Assembly (NCBI GenBank): GCA_947502405.1
Contig: CANMZT010000006.1
Coordinates: 124,001 to 188,000, forward strand
DNA from: an uncultured Algibacter sp.
GTDB lineage: Bacteria > Bacteroidota > Bacteroidia > Flavobacteriales > Flavobacteriaceae
Reading direction: 5' to 3'
Length of the DNA: 64,000 nt
The notes beneath the pieces are model-generated. The model was not told where the DNA came from. It was given only the letters and a program-made list of their open reading frames with translations, and made no database searches. Positions within the stretch are counted from its first letter, which is position 1, and the number at the start of each line of letters is the position of its first letter. Of the stretch, positions 51,741 to 60,860 are shown piece by piece. The position numbers and the translations under genes are program-made.

Positions 51741-51770
51741 AAAAGGCTGAGTTTTATAATTCAGCCTTTT
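51741..51770 (+). terminator. Terminator after the 60-residue gene
   Basis: AAAAGGCTGA pairs with TCAGCCTTTT around a ten-base loop, followed by TTTTATT. Confidence 0.85.
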
Positions 51771-51820
51771 TTTTATTACCCTTATTTTAAATTAGAAATT
51801 AGATTTCGGTATATTAAAAC

Positions 51821-51934
51821 ATGATTATTAAACAAGCTACTTTAACATAATTAAATCAAATCGCTCCCCTATTTGATGCCTGTAAAGTGTTTTACAGATA
51901 AACTTCAGATATTAATGGTGCTAAGGCATTTTTA
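51821..51934 (+). pseudogene. N-terminal remnant of a GNAT acetyltransferase
   Basis: The plus strand reads MIIKQATLT-stop-LNQIAPLFDACKVFYR-stop-TSDINGAKAFL. This is the recognisable start of a GNAT enzyme (usual form MIIRxATxxDLxxIAPLFDAYRxFYxxxSD...AxxFL), with TAA at 51848 and at 51899. Similarity ends at AKAFL, exactly before a 14-base copy of the neighbouring tRNA end. The acetyl-CoA binding half is missing, so the gene is dead. Confidence 0.7.
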
Positions 51935-51938
51935 GCAT

Positions 51939-51952
51939 GGGAGAGCAGGATT
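51939..51952. repeat. 14-base direct copy of the tRNA-Tyr 3' end
   Basis: GGGAGAGCAGGATT is identical to 52051-52064, which encodes the acceptor and T-stem side of tRNA-Tyr. The copies are 112 bases apart. The first sits at the break point of the GNAT remnant. Confidence 0.6.
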
Positions 51953-52004
51953 GACTACGTCCATCCCGAAAACTACGTTTTGAAAATAGAAAAACCTACA
52001 AAAT

Positions 52005-52038
52005 AAAAAAGCAAGCTTTATATTTTGCTTGCTTTTTT
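52005..52038. terminator. Bidirectional terminator, including for tRNA-Tyr
   Basis: AAAAAAGCAAGC pairs with GCTTGCTTTTTT around a ten-base AT loop. It lies 11 bases beyond the tRNA 3' end on the minus strand. Confidence 0.8.
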
Positions 52039-52048
52039 TATTTATCCG

Positions 52049-52130
<82 letters not shown>

Positions 52131-52238
52131 AAAACTGAGCGCAAATATATTATTGTTTCTTAATTCTGCAAAAGGAAAAATAATTTTTTGTTGATTGTAT
52201 GAAGTTAAAGGCTCAAAAACAAGTTCAGTGGCAGGAAA

Positions 52239-55025
52239 TCATAATTCATAACGTATTCTAAATGAAACAAATCGAGGTTGAATAAATGTTTCTAAATTAC
52301 GAACAGATAAATTATTAGCACTGTTTCTTATTCTAGAATCTATATCTAATAAGTTAGTGGCTTTAATTTCATATTCCCATTTAGAGTCTTCATCTTTTCT
52401 ATAAGATAATGAAGCATCCCAAGTTTCAAAAGATTGTGATGGATTAACTCCATCATCCTGATTACTATACGTGTAATCTGTTCTAAAAGTTAATGACTTC
52501 CAGATATAAGCATCAAAATTTACTGATGGTGCATTAGTAACAAATTTTGTTGAATTAGCACCTTGATTATTATCTGAAACACTGTAACGGTATCTAAATC
52601 TTACATTTGGTGCTTCTCTAAAATTTGTTCTTAACTCTGGTATATAATTCTGCGTAAAACGCTCATTTAAAGATTGCCTACCTTGGATAAACTGATTGAT
52701 TTTACTATAATTAAAACTTGTTGTTAAAGATGCTCTTAACTTACCAAAAGTACGCTGTATACGTCCGTTAGCAGAAACACTTTCATCTGCAAAATTAGAA
52801 TTAAAAAAAGAGCTCGTTCTAATAACATTTTCAAAATTTGTTAAACCTCGTATTTGGTCTATATTCTTATTATAAGATAAACGCGCAAACACATTGGTAT
52901 AATTAAATAAATTAAAACTACTATAAAATAAACTTACATTATGCGATAATGCATTTTGCAATTCCGGTTCTCCATATTGAATACTATTAAAGTTATTAAA
53001 CACCAAACCTTCGGCTAAACGTGTAACATCTGTAAATTGATTTCTCATGTTATACCGCAAGGTTAAACTTTCGCTCTTTTTAAATTGAATACGGGTTTCA
53101 AAATCTGGTAAAAACCTAAAGAAATTATCTTCAAAAGTTTCTCCAAACTGACTGTTTTTATTCCCGTAGGCATGTAATGAAAATCCAGGAGTAAATGTAA
53201 ATTTACCTGCTTTAAGTGTGTAATGCACACCTAAATACAAGTCAGTAAAGTTATATTCAGTATCATTAGCAGCACTTAACAAATCTCCATCATCGTTAGA
53301 AATAGTTGGCGTTGGTTCAAACTCTGAACCATCATCTAAAAACTGAAACAAATTAGAGTTAAATTCTTGACGACTCAAAATAGTCCCGAAAGTAAAATTG
53401 ATATTACTTTTATCATTAAGAATATTGTAATAATCCAGTTTAGCATCCACTTGGTTTGATTTTATACGTCGGTTTTGTCCAAAATCATAATTATTAAGAG
53501 AGGTTACAAACCCAACAGCTTCGGCAGTCCTATCAAAAGCATCTCTGTCGATGTCATCACCATCAGTATCAGGGTCGTTTACCAAAAGTGCATTGTAAAA
53601 AGGATCTTCATTTTTTATTAAATGTTGCACTTCAAAAGCAAAAATATTAGTTTCATCTAACGTGTAATAATAATTTAAATTTTGATTGATACTAAAAGGC
53701 GTGACTTCATCCAACTGAGTAGTTTCTCCAACTATTGACGAATTAAGATTTTGATCTTGAACATCTTTAGAAAAGCGTCCTAAAACATCATAATCCAATT
53801 GGTTATTAACATTTGGTTTATAAGCAAGACTAAGTTTTAATAAACCTTGATTTGAACGTTCTTTACTAATTTGTTCTGTACGCTCATCTTCTGGGATATT
53901 ATCAGATTCATTAATACCTGGAGTATTTGGGTCGTCTTCAACTTGAATATAATCAATAAAGTTAATCTCTTGGGATAAAATCCTACTGCTATTATAAATA
54001 GCAAAACCACTAATATCTAAGGCTTTGTTTGGTGAATAACTAAAATTTGATGCAGCTAATTTGTTTTCAATTTCTAAGGCATTGTTTTGTGTTGTTAAAA
54101 AATTTAAGCCATTATCTCCCAAATTTATAGACGTACCACTGCTCCTACTTGGGGTTCTAAAACCACCACCAAAACCTCTAATATCTCGCCTTGTCAAAGC
54201 TAATTCTCCTGTGTTATTTAAATCGCCTATAAAGTTTAAACTAAATTTTGGACTGTAGTAAAATAGTTTGGGTTGCACCAAATACAACTCATCATCTGGA
54301 GAAGCACCTGCACCAGCCGTTACATTTCCAAACCAAAAGTTTTCTTTTCCTTCTTTTAATTTGATGTTTATAGCAACGTTATCTTGATTATTTGTAACAC
54401 TTCTTAATTGATTTACTTCTGAATAATTTCGAAGTACCTGAACTTTATCTACAGCGTTAGATGGAATATTTTTTGTAGCTAGTTTAGTATCGCCATCAAA
54501 AAAATCTTTACCATTTACCATGAGCTTATTAACCACTTTCCCCTCTACTTCAACTTGACCATCATCATTAATTTCAACACCAGGGAGTTTCTCTAAAACA
54601 TCTTCCAATTTACGTTCTGAGCCATTTTTAAAAGAATCTGCATTATAAATTAAGGTATCACCTTTAACCGTTACAGGCATTTCATAGGTTAGCTCTACAG
54701 CATCTAGGGCATTGTCAGCATTAAGTACAATATCTTTCGTTATATCAGCAGTTTCTGTTGTTACTGTTTCTGTGAAGGTTTTCATACCAATATAACTCAC
54801 CTGAATACTGTAAGTAGAATTTTTTGATAAGCTAAGTTTATATGAACCTTTTTGATCTGTTATACCATAAGATTGCAAGGTTTTAGTTTCCTGATTAATA
54901 GCTATAACATTTGCTAATTCTAGTGGAGCTCCAATGCTATCTTTTACAATACCTTGCATTTTTACTTGCGCAAAAGAAAGATGCGTCACTAAAAGTAACA
55001 GCAGTATAATTAGTTTTTTTGTCAT
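52239..55025 (-). CDS. Outer-membrane beta-barrel receptor (TonB-dependent type)
   Basis: 928 residues. Signal peptide (THLSFAQ), then a carboxypeptidase-regulatory-like beta domain about 22-105 (GIVKDSIGAPLELANVIAI), a plug-like domain about 115-225 (LEDVLEKLPGVEINDDG; NKLMVNGKDFFDGD), and a beta-barrel to the end with terminal aromatic strand FVSFRIRYEL. This matches the OMP_b-brl_3-type receptors. Ligand unknown. It is the last gene of the GLPGLI operon, 39 bases after the third GLPGLI gene, so receptor and GLPGLI proteins probably act together. Confidence 0.88.
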   Translation of the reverse strand: MTKKLIILLLLLVTHLSFAQVKMQGIVKDSIGAPLELANVIAINQETKTLQSYGITDQKGSYKLSLSKNSTYSIQVSYIGMKTFTETVTTETADITKDIVLNADNALDAVELTYEMPVTVKGDTLIYNADSFKNGSERKLEDVLEKLPGVEINDDGQVEVEGKVVNKLMVNGKDFFDGDTKLATKNIPSNAVDKVQVLRNYSEVNQLRSVTNNQDNVAINIKLKEGKENFWFGNVTAGAGASPDDELYLVQPKLFYYSPKFSLNFIGDLNNTGELALTRRDIRGFGGGFRTPSRSSGTSINLGDNGLNFLTTQNNALEIENKLAASNFSYSPNKALDISGFAIYNSSRILSQEINFIDYIQVEDDPNTPGINESDNIPEDERTEQISKERSNQGLLKLSLAYKPNVNNQLDYDVLGRFSKDVQDQNLNSSIVGETTQLDEVTPFSINQNLNYYYTLDETNIFAFEVQHLIKNEDPFYNALLVNDPDTDGDDIDRDAFDRTAEAVGFVTSLNNYDFGQNRRIKSNQVDAKLDYYNILNDKSNINFTFGTILSRQEFNSNLFQFLDDGSEFEPTPTISNDDGDLLSAANDTEYNFTDLYLGVHYTLKAGKFTFTPGFSLHAYGNKNSQFGETFEDNFFRFLPDFETRIQFKKSESLTLRYNMRNQFTDVTRLAEGLVFNNFNSIQYGEPELQNALSHNVSLFYSSFNLFNYTNVFARLSYNKNIDQIRGLTNFENVIRTSSFFNSNFADESVSANGRIQRTFGKLRASLTTSFNYSKINQFIQGRQSLNERFTQNYIPELRTNFREAPNVRFRYRYSVSDNNQGANSTKFVTNAPSVNFDAYIWKSLTFRTDYTYSNQDDGVNPSQSFETWDASLSYRKDEDSKWEYEIKATNLLDIDSRIRNSANNLSVRNLETFIQPRFVSFRIRYEL

Positions 55026-55064
55026 GTTTTTTTGATTGATTAGTGCATGAATTGTTTGCGAAGT

Positions 55065-55934
55065 TTAATTTCGTCTTCCTCCTGGTCTGCCACCTCCTCG
55101 TCTTCGATTATCTCTAAACTCTTGCATTTTTTTTGTGATGATTTCATTATACTCCAATTTGGTAACTTCTTGACCTTTTTCTGGAGCTGTAATTTTAGTT
55201 TTTTCTTCTGGATTTATGATGATTTTTGAACAAAGCATAGTGGTATTCCCTGCACTTACTTCTAAGATTAAACCTGGTAAGCCCCAATATTCAGAAGGTC
55301 CTTGACTTACAGGAATTTGCGGTGTGTACCAAGCAACAACATCTATCATTTTAACTTCATCCTCTTTATTTTGAACTGAGTCTTTGAGTTTTAGAGAGTC
55401 AGCCTTCTTTTCATTCTCTTCACGTCGTCTCGGTGGAAATTCAATATCTGTAGATTCTTTTTTAGCTGTTGCTTTGAAACATAAATACTGCCCTATTTGT
55501 TTTGTTTCAGTACCCATAACCCATTCTAATGGTTTTAATTCTTCTTTAATTAAAAATTGTTTTCCAAAAAACTCTTGGTCTTGCAAAAACAAATGAGTCT
55601 TGATATTTTTATACTGCGGTCCAGCAGAAAAACTACTTCCAAACATACTTGGTCCTCTGCCATTACCTGGCATCGCTAATTTTTCATCTTCTTTGTATAT
55701 GGACTCTTCCTTGTTGAACGTTAAAATATAAGTTTTCTCGAACATAGATTTCAAACGTTCTGCTATTTGCTTCTTCTGTTGCTCATTCAATTGGCGTCCT
55801 CTTCCGAAGCGACTCATATCCATAGTAGTTTTAGAAAAGTAATAAGCTTTACCTTGAAAATCTTGAGCGCTTGAAGAAAAAGAGATTAAAAGAACAAAGA
55901 GAGAAACCGTTAGTTTTAAAGGTAATGTTTTCAT
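55065..55934 (-). CDS. GLPGLI-family secreted protein 1 (nearest the receptor)
   Basis: 289 residues with a signal peptide (ISFSSSAQ). The mature start FQGKAYYFSKTTMDM and KTYILTFNKEESIYKEDEKL are followed by WVMGTETKQIGQYLCFKA and the family hallmark WYTPQIPVSQGPSEYWGLPG followed by LILEVS, then MLCSKIIIN. The two Cys (LCFKA, MLCSK) are shared with the two paralogues upstream and may form a disulfide. The tail NRRRGGGRPGGRRN is strongly basic. GLPGLI function is unknown. Confidence 0.9.
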   Translation of the reverse strand: MKTLPLKLTVSLFVLLISFSSSAQDFQGKAYYFSKTTMDMSRFGRGRQLNEQQKKQIAERLKSMFEKTYILTFNKEESIYKEDEKLAMPGNGRGPSMFGSSFSAGPQYKNIKTHLFLQDQEFFGKQFLIKEELKPLEWVMGTETKQIGQYLCFKATAKKESTDIEFPPRRREENEKKADSLKLKDSVQNKEDEVKMIDVVAWYTPQIPVSQGPSEYWGLPGLILEVSAGNTTMLCSKIIINPEEKTKITAPEKGQEVTKLEYNEIITKKMQEFRDNRRRGGGRPGGRRN

Positions 55935-56034
55935 AAAGGTGTTTTATTAGATGTATCTTAGACCAAGATACTACCTTTAAGTTTAAAACTGAGACGTTAA
56001 TATTTCGTTAAAACTATTACGCTTTTTCTTTTAT

Positions 56035-56889
56035 TTAAGAACGGCGTCTTCCTCGATTATCTCTAAACTCTCTCATTTTTTCCATGATAATGGTTTGATA
56101 TTCTTTTTTGGTAACCACTTCACCTTTATCAGGAGCCTCAAGTTTAGCTTTTTCTTTAGGATTCAAAATAACTTTAGAACATAACATGGTTGTGTTACCT
56201 ACGCTTACTTCTAAAATTAAACCTGGTAATCCCCAATACTCTAAAGGTCCTTGACTTACTGGAATTTGTGGCGAGTACCATGCTACTATTTGTGTCATTG
56301 GAATCTCATTTATGTCGGTTTCATTAGAAGTTTCATTTCCCTCAGTTTTTTCAGAATCCTTATTTTTTTCTTGATTTCTTAACTTATCCCAAGAAAACGA
56401 CCACCAGTTCAACTCAGATTCTGGTATAACTGTTACCGCTTTAAAGCAAGTATAATCTCCTATCATTTTAGTTTCATCTCCCATAACCCACTCTAATTTT
56501 TGAAGTGCATCTTTTATTAAAAACTTCTTACCATAAAATTCTTGTTCTTGTATTAAAGTATTTTCCTTTACGTTTTTGTACTGCGGTCCTGGAGTAAAAT
56601 TTTTACCCCAAGAATCTGTTGCTCCAGACATAGCATCCAACTTTTCGTCTTCTTTGAAATAGGATTCCTCTTTATTAAAAGTCAAAATATAAGTTTTCTC
56701 TAGACGATTTTTTAAACGTTCCTGTACTTGTTTTTTTTGTTGTGCGCTTAGTCTAGCTCCCCACTTACCCAATTCCATAGTTGACTTTGAAAAATAATAA
56801 GCTTTCCCTTGAAAATCTTGAGATTTTACAGAAAATGACACTATTAACAATAAGGAAAAAACAATAACTTTTAGACTTCGAGATTTCAT
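56035..56889 (-). CDS. GLPGLI-family secreted protein 2
   Basis: 284 residues, signal peptide (LIVSFSVKSQ). Close to protein 1 throughout (FQGKAYYFSKSTMELGKWG; KTYILTFNKEES; WVMGDETKMIGDYTCFKA; QIPVSQGPLEYWGLPGLILE), so the two arose by a recent tandem duplication. Between the halves it carries an acidic low-complexity insert (NKDSEKTEGNETSNETDINE, near 180-200). Both family Cys are kept; the tail NRGRRRS is basic. Gap to protein 1 is 100 bases. Confidence 0.9.
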   Translation of the reverse strand: MKSRSLKVIVFSLLLIVSFSVKSQDFQGKAYYFSKSTMELGKWGARLSAQQKKQVQERLKNRLEKTYILTFNKEESYFKEDEKLDAMSGATDSWGKNFTPGPQYKNVKENTLIQEQEFYGKKFLIKDALQKLEWVMGDETKMIGDYTCFKAVTVIPESELNWWSFSWDKLRNQEKNKDSEKTEGNETSNETDINEIPMTQIVAWYSPQIPVSQGPLEYWGLPGLILEVSVGNTTMLCSKVILNPKEKAKLEAPDKGEVVTKKEYQTIIMEKMREFRDNRGRRRS

Positions 56890-56958
56890 GATATATATTT
56901 TTGTTTAACAAATATAGCGAATTATTAAACAACAATAATTTAAAACCTCCAAATTAGC

Positions 56959-57777
56959 CTAACCTCCAATCCTTATCATTACACGTTCACCATCGTTAAG
57001 TCGCCCTCTTTTAGATTGAAACTGTGCCATCATTTCCTTAGATTTTTTTTCTCGAATGTCATCAAACTCCTTTTGAGTAACTTCTTTACCTTTAATTGGT
57101 TCAACAATTTTAACGTTTTCTGCAGGATTCAAAACAATTTTGGTACACACCAAAGTTAAGTCGCCATCATTCATCTCTAAAATTAAACCGGGTAATCCAA
57201 AATACTCTGCTGGACCATTATTAATGGGAATTTGTGGAGTATACCAAACCGTAGTTATTCTGGGTTTTGTAACTTTCTCAATTTCTCCCATTTCGGTTAA
57301 AGTTTCTGTGGTATATTCATCTTTAAAAACCGCTTTAAAACAGGTGTAATTCCCAATGTTTTTAGTCTCATTGACTAGTTCCCATTTTCTATTGGTTAAT
57401 GTGTCCTTTATTAGAAACACCTTTCCATAAATTTCAGATTTATTTGAAAATCTACCTTCCTTCATGTTTTTATATAGAATATCTGAGCCCTGAGAGACTT
57501 TAATTGTGATACCTGATTGAACAGGATTAGGAGCATCTAACTTTTCTTCTTTCTTGTAAATAGATTCATGTTTGTTAAATGTAAGTGTATACTCCTGCTG
57601 AAACTGTTTTCGTAATTGTTCTTGAATTTGCTTCTGCATATCATCACTCATCTCCTTATTACCCATTTTTAAATTGACTTTTCGATGCGATTTGTAGGTG
57701 GCAACACCCTGAAAATTTTGTGCTATTACGCTTGTAGTAAATAGTAATAGCAAGATGTAGACATAGTTGTTTTTCAT
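56959..57777 (-). CDS. GLPGLI-family secreted protein 3 (first gene of the operon)
   Basis: 272 residues, signal peptide (LLLFTTSVIAQ). More diverged copy: FQGVATYKSHRKVNLKMG, EYTLTFNKHESIYKKEEKL, IGNYTCFKAVF, WYTPQIPINNGPAEYFGLPG then LILEM, LVCTKIVLN. Both Cys kept. Its tail lacks the Arg-Gly stretch (GRLNDGERVMIRIGG). The gene lies 124 bases from the divergent kinase start; the shared region carries the GTTAAC array. Confidence 0.9.
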   Translation of the reverse strand: MKNNYVYILLLLFTTSVIAQNFQGVATYKSHRKVNLKMGNKEMSDDMQKQIQEQLRKQFQQEYTLTFNKHESIYKKEEKLDAPNPVQSGITIKVSQGSDILYKNMKEGRFSNKSEIYGKVFLIKDTLTNRKWELVNETKNIGNYTCFKAVFKDEYTTETLTEMGEIEKVTKPRITTVWYTPQIPINNGPAEYFGLPGLILEMNDGDLTLVCTKIVLNPAENVKIVEPIKGKEVTQKEFDDIREKKSKEMMAQFQSKRGRLNDGERVMIRIGG

Positions 57778-57835
57778 AATTGTTCTTTTTTTGATTAATG
57801 ATGTACAAATATGTTACAGAATTTATGTTTTTAAA

Positions 57836-57861
57836 GTTAACTAGTGTTAACGTGTGTTAAC
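57836..57861. promoter_or_regulatory. Three GTTAAC hexamers at 10-bp pitch: candidate response-regulator site
   Basis: GTTAAC at 57836, 57846 and 57856, separated by TAGT and GTGT. The exact 10-bp pitch places the hexamers on one face of the helix, as in binding sites of OmpR/PhoB-type regulators (compare the TTAACA direct repeats of Bacillus PhoP boxes). The array ends 27 bases before the kinase -7 box and lies about 23 bases upstream of an ATATTTG on the minus strand (57806-57812) that may be the GLPGLI operon's -7 box. It could thus control both units. Confidence 0.6.
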
Positions 57862-57888
57862 CGATTGGTTTTATTGGTATTTAACATT

Positions 57889-57896
57889 TACTTTTG
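57889..57896 (+). promoter_or_regulatory. -7 promoter element of the kinase-regulator operon
   Basis: TACTTTTG with TTG (57865-57867) 21 bases upstream. The ATG is only five bases further (57902), so the leader should be very short or absent. Confidence 0.5.
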
Positions 57897-57901
57897 GATT
57901 G

Positions 57902-59368
57902 ATGAACGAGCAAAAATACAGATGGCTACTCTACGTAATTGTTATTACTATTATTCTAACTATAGTTGTACAAGGCTATTGGAATTATAAAAACTACCTC
58001 CTTAACAAGCAGAATTTTATAAACCAAGTACAGGTAAGTTTAGATAATGCGTTAGATACTTATTATGCTGAACTAGCCGAATCTAATAACTTAACTTTAA
58101 TTGAAACAGATACACTTTCTTTATTCAACCATGGAAAATTTAAATTAAGTACAGATTCAATTCTAAATAGTATAACAGAGGAGCATAAAGTTTTAAGAGA
58201 CAAAGGTATTTCTGGCTTTACACAATTAAAAAGTAATGATAGTGGTTTTACATTTCGTAAGGGTGAAAACCATATTTCTCAAGTACGCGTTATAAAAGGT
58301 ACAAAAGCTGCAGATAGTATTAAACTACTAAAAGGCATCACTTCAATATTTATATCTATAAAAAATGACACCTTAGATTTTACAAAGCTTAATCCTTTAA
58401 TAAAAAGTGAGTTTAATAGAAAGAAGCTAGAGTTTGATTATGTTTTAAAACATTACAAACACGATAGTTTATTTAATACGTTTAATATCGAAAAGGAAAA
58501 ATCAAACTTCTTAAAAGCTCAGTCTAAATCTACATTTTTAAAACAAAATGAAATTTTAGAAATAGCTTATCCAAATGCAACAAGTATTATTTTAAAACAA
58601 GGCTTAGGTAGTATTATAATTTCTATATTATTAGTTATGGCAATTATTAGCGCCTTATTTTATTTACTAAAGGTTATAAAAAATCAGAAACAGTTAGCCG
58701 AAATTAAAAATGATTTAATTGGTAATATTACTCATGAATTTAAAACGCCCATTGCCACTATTGGTGTAGCTTTAGAAAGTATTAATAATTTTAACGCTAT
58801 TGATGATAAAGAAAAAACAAAAAAGTACATTGATATGTCATCAAACCAACTTTCAAAGTTAAATCTTATGGTTGAAAAACTATTGGAAACCGCTACTTTG
58901 GACAGTGAATCCTTAGAATTTCATAAAGAACCTTTAGATCTCGTTGCGCTTCTAGATAATTTAATAACTCGATATAAAATTCATAACCCAGATAAAATAT
59001 TCAAATCTCATATTAATGTAAAAATGTTGAATATTAGTGTTGATAAATTTCACTTTGAAAATGCACTAAACAATATTTTAGACAATGCCATTAAATATGG
59101 TGGAGACGAAATTACAATTACTTTAAATAATGATTCTAAATATACCAAAATCTCTATTGCAGATAATGGTAATACTTTAAAAGCTGAAAACAAACAACGC
59201 ATCTTTGAAAAGTTTTATAGAATACCAAAAGGAAATACACACGATGTGAAGGGTTATGGTATTGGCTTATATTACACAAAAACTATTATTGATAAGCATG
59301 GAGGTAATATTTATTTAGACTTAAAAAACAAACTAACAACATTCAAAATTTCTATACCTCATGCATAA
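57902..59368 (+). CDS. Sensor histidine kinase of the GLPGLI locus
   Basis: 488 residues from the ATG. The upstream in-frame GTG at 57854 lies in the GTTAAC array and before the promoter, so it is rejected. Membrane helices about 8-27 and 240-262 flank a periplasmic sensor of about 210 residues without recognised fold. Dimerisation His278 in THEFKTPIATIG; N-box NALNNILDNAIKYGG; G2 GYGIGLYYTK. The G1 box reads ADNGNTL: the second Gly of DNGxG is Asn, which is unusual but may be tolerated. Overlaps its regulator by eight bases. Confidence 0.92.
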   Translation: MNEQKYRWLLYVIVITIILTIVVQGYWNYKNYLLNKQNFINQVQVSLDNALDTYYAELAESNNLTLIETDTLSLFNHGKFKLSTDSILNSITEEHKVLRDKGISGFTQLKSNDSGFTFRKGENHISQVRVIKGTKAADSIKLLKGITSIFISIKNDTLDFTKLNPLIKSEFNRKKLEFDYVLKHYKHDSLFNTFNIEKEKSNFLKAQSKSTFLKQNEILEIAYPNATSIILKQGLGSIIISILLVMAIISALFYLLKVIKNQKQLAEIKNDLIGNITHEFKTPIATIGVALESINNFNAIDDKEKTKKYIDMSSNQLSKLNLMVEKLLETATLDSESLEFHKEPLDLVALLDNLITRYKIHNPDKIFKSHINVKMLNISVDKFHFENALNNILDNAIKYGGDEITITLNNDSKYTKISIADNGNTLKAENKQRIFEKFYRIPKGNTHDVKGYGIGLYYTKTIIDKHGGNIYLDLKNKLTTFKISIPHA

Positions 59369-60044
59369 GCCTATAAAAATTTTATTAGCTGAAGATGAAA
59401 CTGCTCTAGGACAAATCATAAAAGAAAGCCTAGAGACTAGAGATTTTGAAGTTATACTTTGCGAAAATGGTGAAACTGCTTTGAAAAATTATCAAACTGA
59501 AGTGCCTGAGCTATTAGTTTTAGATGTAATGATGCCAAAAAAAGATGGTTTTACATTAGCAAAAGAAATCCGAAATATTGATGATACCATCCCTATAATA
59601 TTCCTAACAGCAAAATCGCAAACACAGGATGTAGTTGAAGGGTTTTCTATTGGCGGTAACGACTATCTAAAAAAACCATTTAGTATGGAAGAGTTAATCG
59701 TTAGAATTAACAACCTACTAAACCGAAGTAAAGAACAGCAACAATCTACTATCATTGAGATTAGTGAATATATCTTCAATTTCCCTAAACAAACACTTCA
59801 GTTTAAAAATGAAGACAAAATTCCACTCACACATCGGGAGGCCCATTTACTATTTCATCTTGTAAAAAATAAGAATCAGGTTTTAGATCGTTCCTTAATA
59901 TTAAATAAACTTTGGGGAAATGATGATTTTTTTAGTGCCAGAAGTATGGATGTATTTATAACTAAACTTAGAAAAAAACTAAAGCAGGATTCTAATATTG
60001 AAATTATTAATGTTAGAGGTTTTGGATATAAATTAATTTTCTAG
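59361..60044 (+). CDS. OmpR-family response regulator of the GLPGLI locus
   Basis: 227 residues. Receiver with acidic pair in LAEDE, phosphoacceptor Asp55 in LVLDVMMP, and LKKPF segment; winged helix about 128-226 with LTHREAHLLFHLV and SARSMDVFITKLRKKL. Closely related in layout to the regulator at 18137. Its expected binding site type matches the GTTAAC array 1.5 kb upstream in the divergent promoter region. Confidence 0.93.
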   Translation: MHKPIKILLAEDETALGQIIKESLETRDFEVILCENGETALKNYQTEVPELLVLDVMMPKKDGFTLAKEIRNIDDTIPIIFLTAKSQTQDVVEGFSIGGNDYLKKPFSMEELIVRINNLLNRSKEQQQSTIIEISEYIFNFPKQTLQFKNEDKIPLTHREAHLLFHLVKNKNQVLDRSLILNKLWGNDDFFSARSMDVFITKLRKKLKQDSNIEIINVRGFGYKLIF

Positions 60045-60078
60045 AAAGTGGTTTGATTTTTGTACTTTTCGAACTGCT

Positions 60079-60858
60079 ATGAGATATATCATATACATTT
60101 TTATCGCTTTCTCTGTTTCAATTAATGCACAAAAGTCAATTGAAACAACCTACATAAAAAAAACTAATATCGTATTTGATAAACTTGTTGCTGTAGATAA
60201 TTTCGGAACAATCTTCTACCTAAAAGACGATGTTATTCTAAAAAAATCAGGTAATAACGTTATTACTTATAACAACTTACAACTTGGTAACATTGCATCT
60301 GCAAATGCATTCAATCCTTTAAAAATCAATTTACTTTACAAAGATTTTAATACCGTAATCATTCTTGATAATCGTTTAGCAGAAGTATTTAAAATAGACT
60401 TCAATAGTTTAATTCCGTATAAGAATGTTACTCACATTTCAACTGGACACGATAACACTATTTGGATATTTAATCAAGACTTACAAAAGCTAGAATTATT
60501 TGACTACAAAACTAGAACCACAAGAGCACAAACTGTACCTGTGCAAAGTTCAGTACTTGATTTAAAAAGTAATTATAATTTTTGTTGGTTGCTTACAGAA
60601 AACTATTTGTATGTGTATAATTACTTTGGGAGTTTAGTAAAAAAAATAAAGAATTCTGGGTACACAGAATTGGCAGAAACTAACGGGAATATAATTCTTA
60701 AAAAGGACAATAAACTCTTCTACAACAAAAAAAGCACAGATAATATTTTTCCTATAAAAACAGGAAATTTGTTAATAAATCAGTTTTTTGTAACCAACGA
60801 AACCTTGTATATTTACAATTCTGAATTTTTGCAGGAATTTCAATTAAAAATCGATTAA
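60079..60858 (+). CDS. Secreted propeller-like protein, unknown
   Basis: 259 residues with signal peptide (FSVSINAQ). Repeating beta pattern with short blades (LVAVDNFGTIFYLKDD; VTHISTGHDNTIWIFNQDL; YNFCWLLTENYLYVYNYFG) suggests a beta-propeller, which I infer from pattern only. It starts 35 bases after the regulator stop and ends two bases before the deoxynucleoside kinase, so it may be co-transcribed with either. Confidence 0.7.
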   Translation: MRYIIYIFIAFSVSINAQKSIETTYIKKTNIVFDKLVAVDNFGTIFYLKDDVILKKSGNNVITYNNLQLGNIASANAFNPLKINLLYKDFNTVIILDNRLAEVFKIDFNSLIPYKNVTHISTGHDNTIWIFNQDLQKLELFDYKTRTTRAQTVPVQSSVLDLKSNYNFCWLLTENYLYVYNYFGSLVKKIKNSGYTELAETNGNIILKKDNKLFYNKKSTDNIFPIKTGNLLINQFFVTNETLYIYNSEFLQEFQLKID

Positions 60859-60860
60859 CC

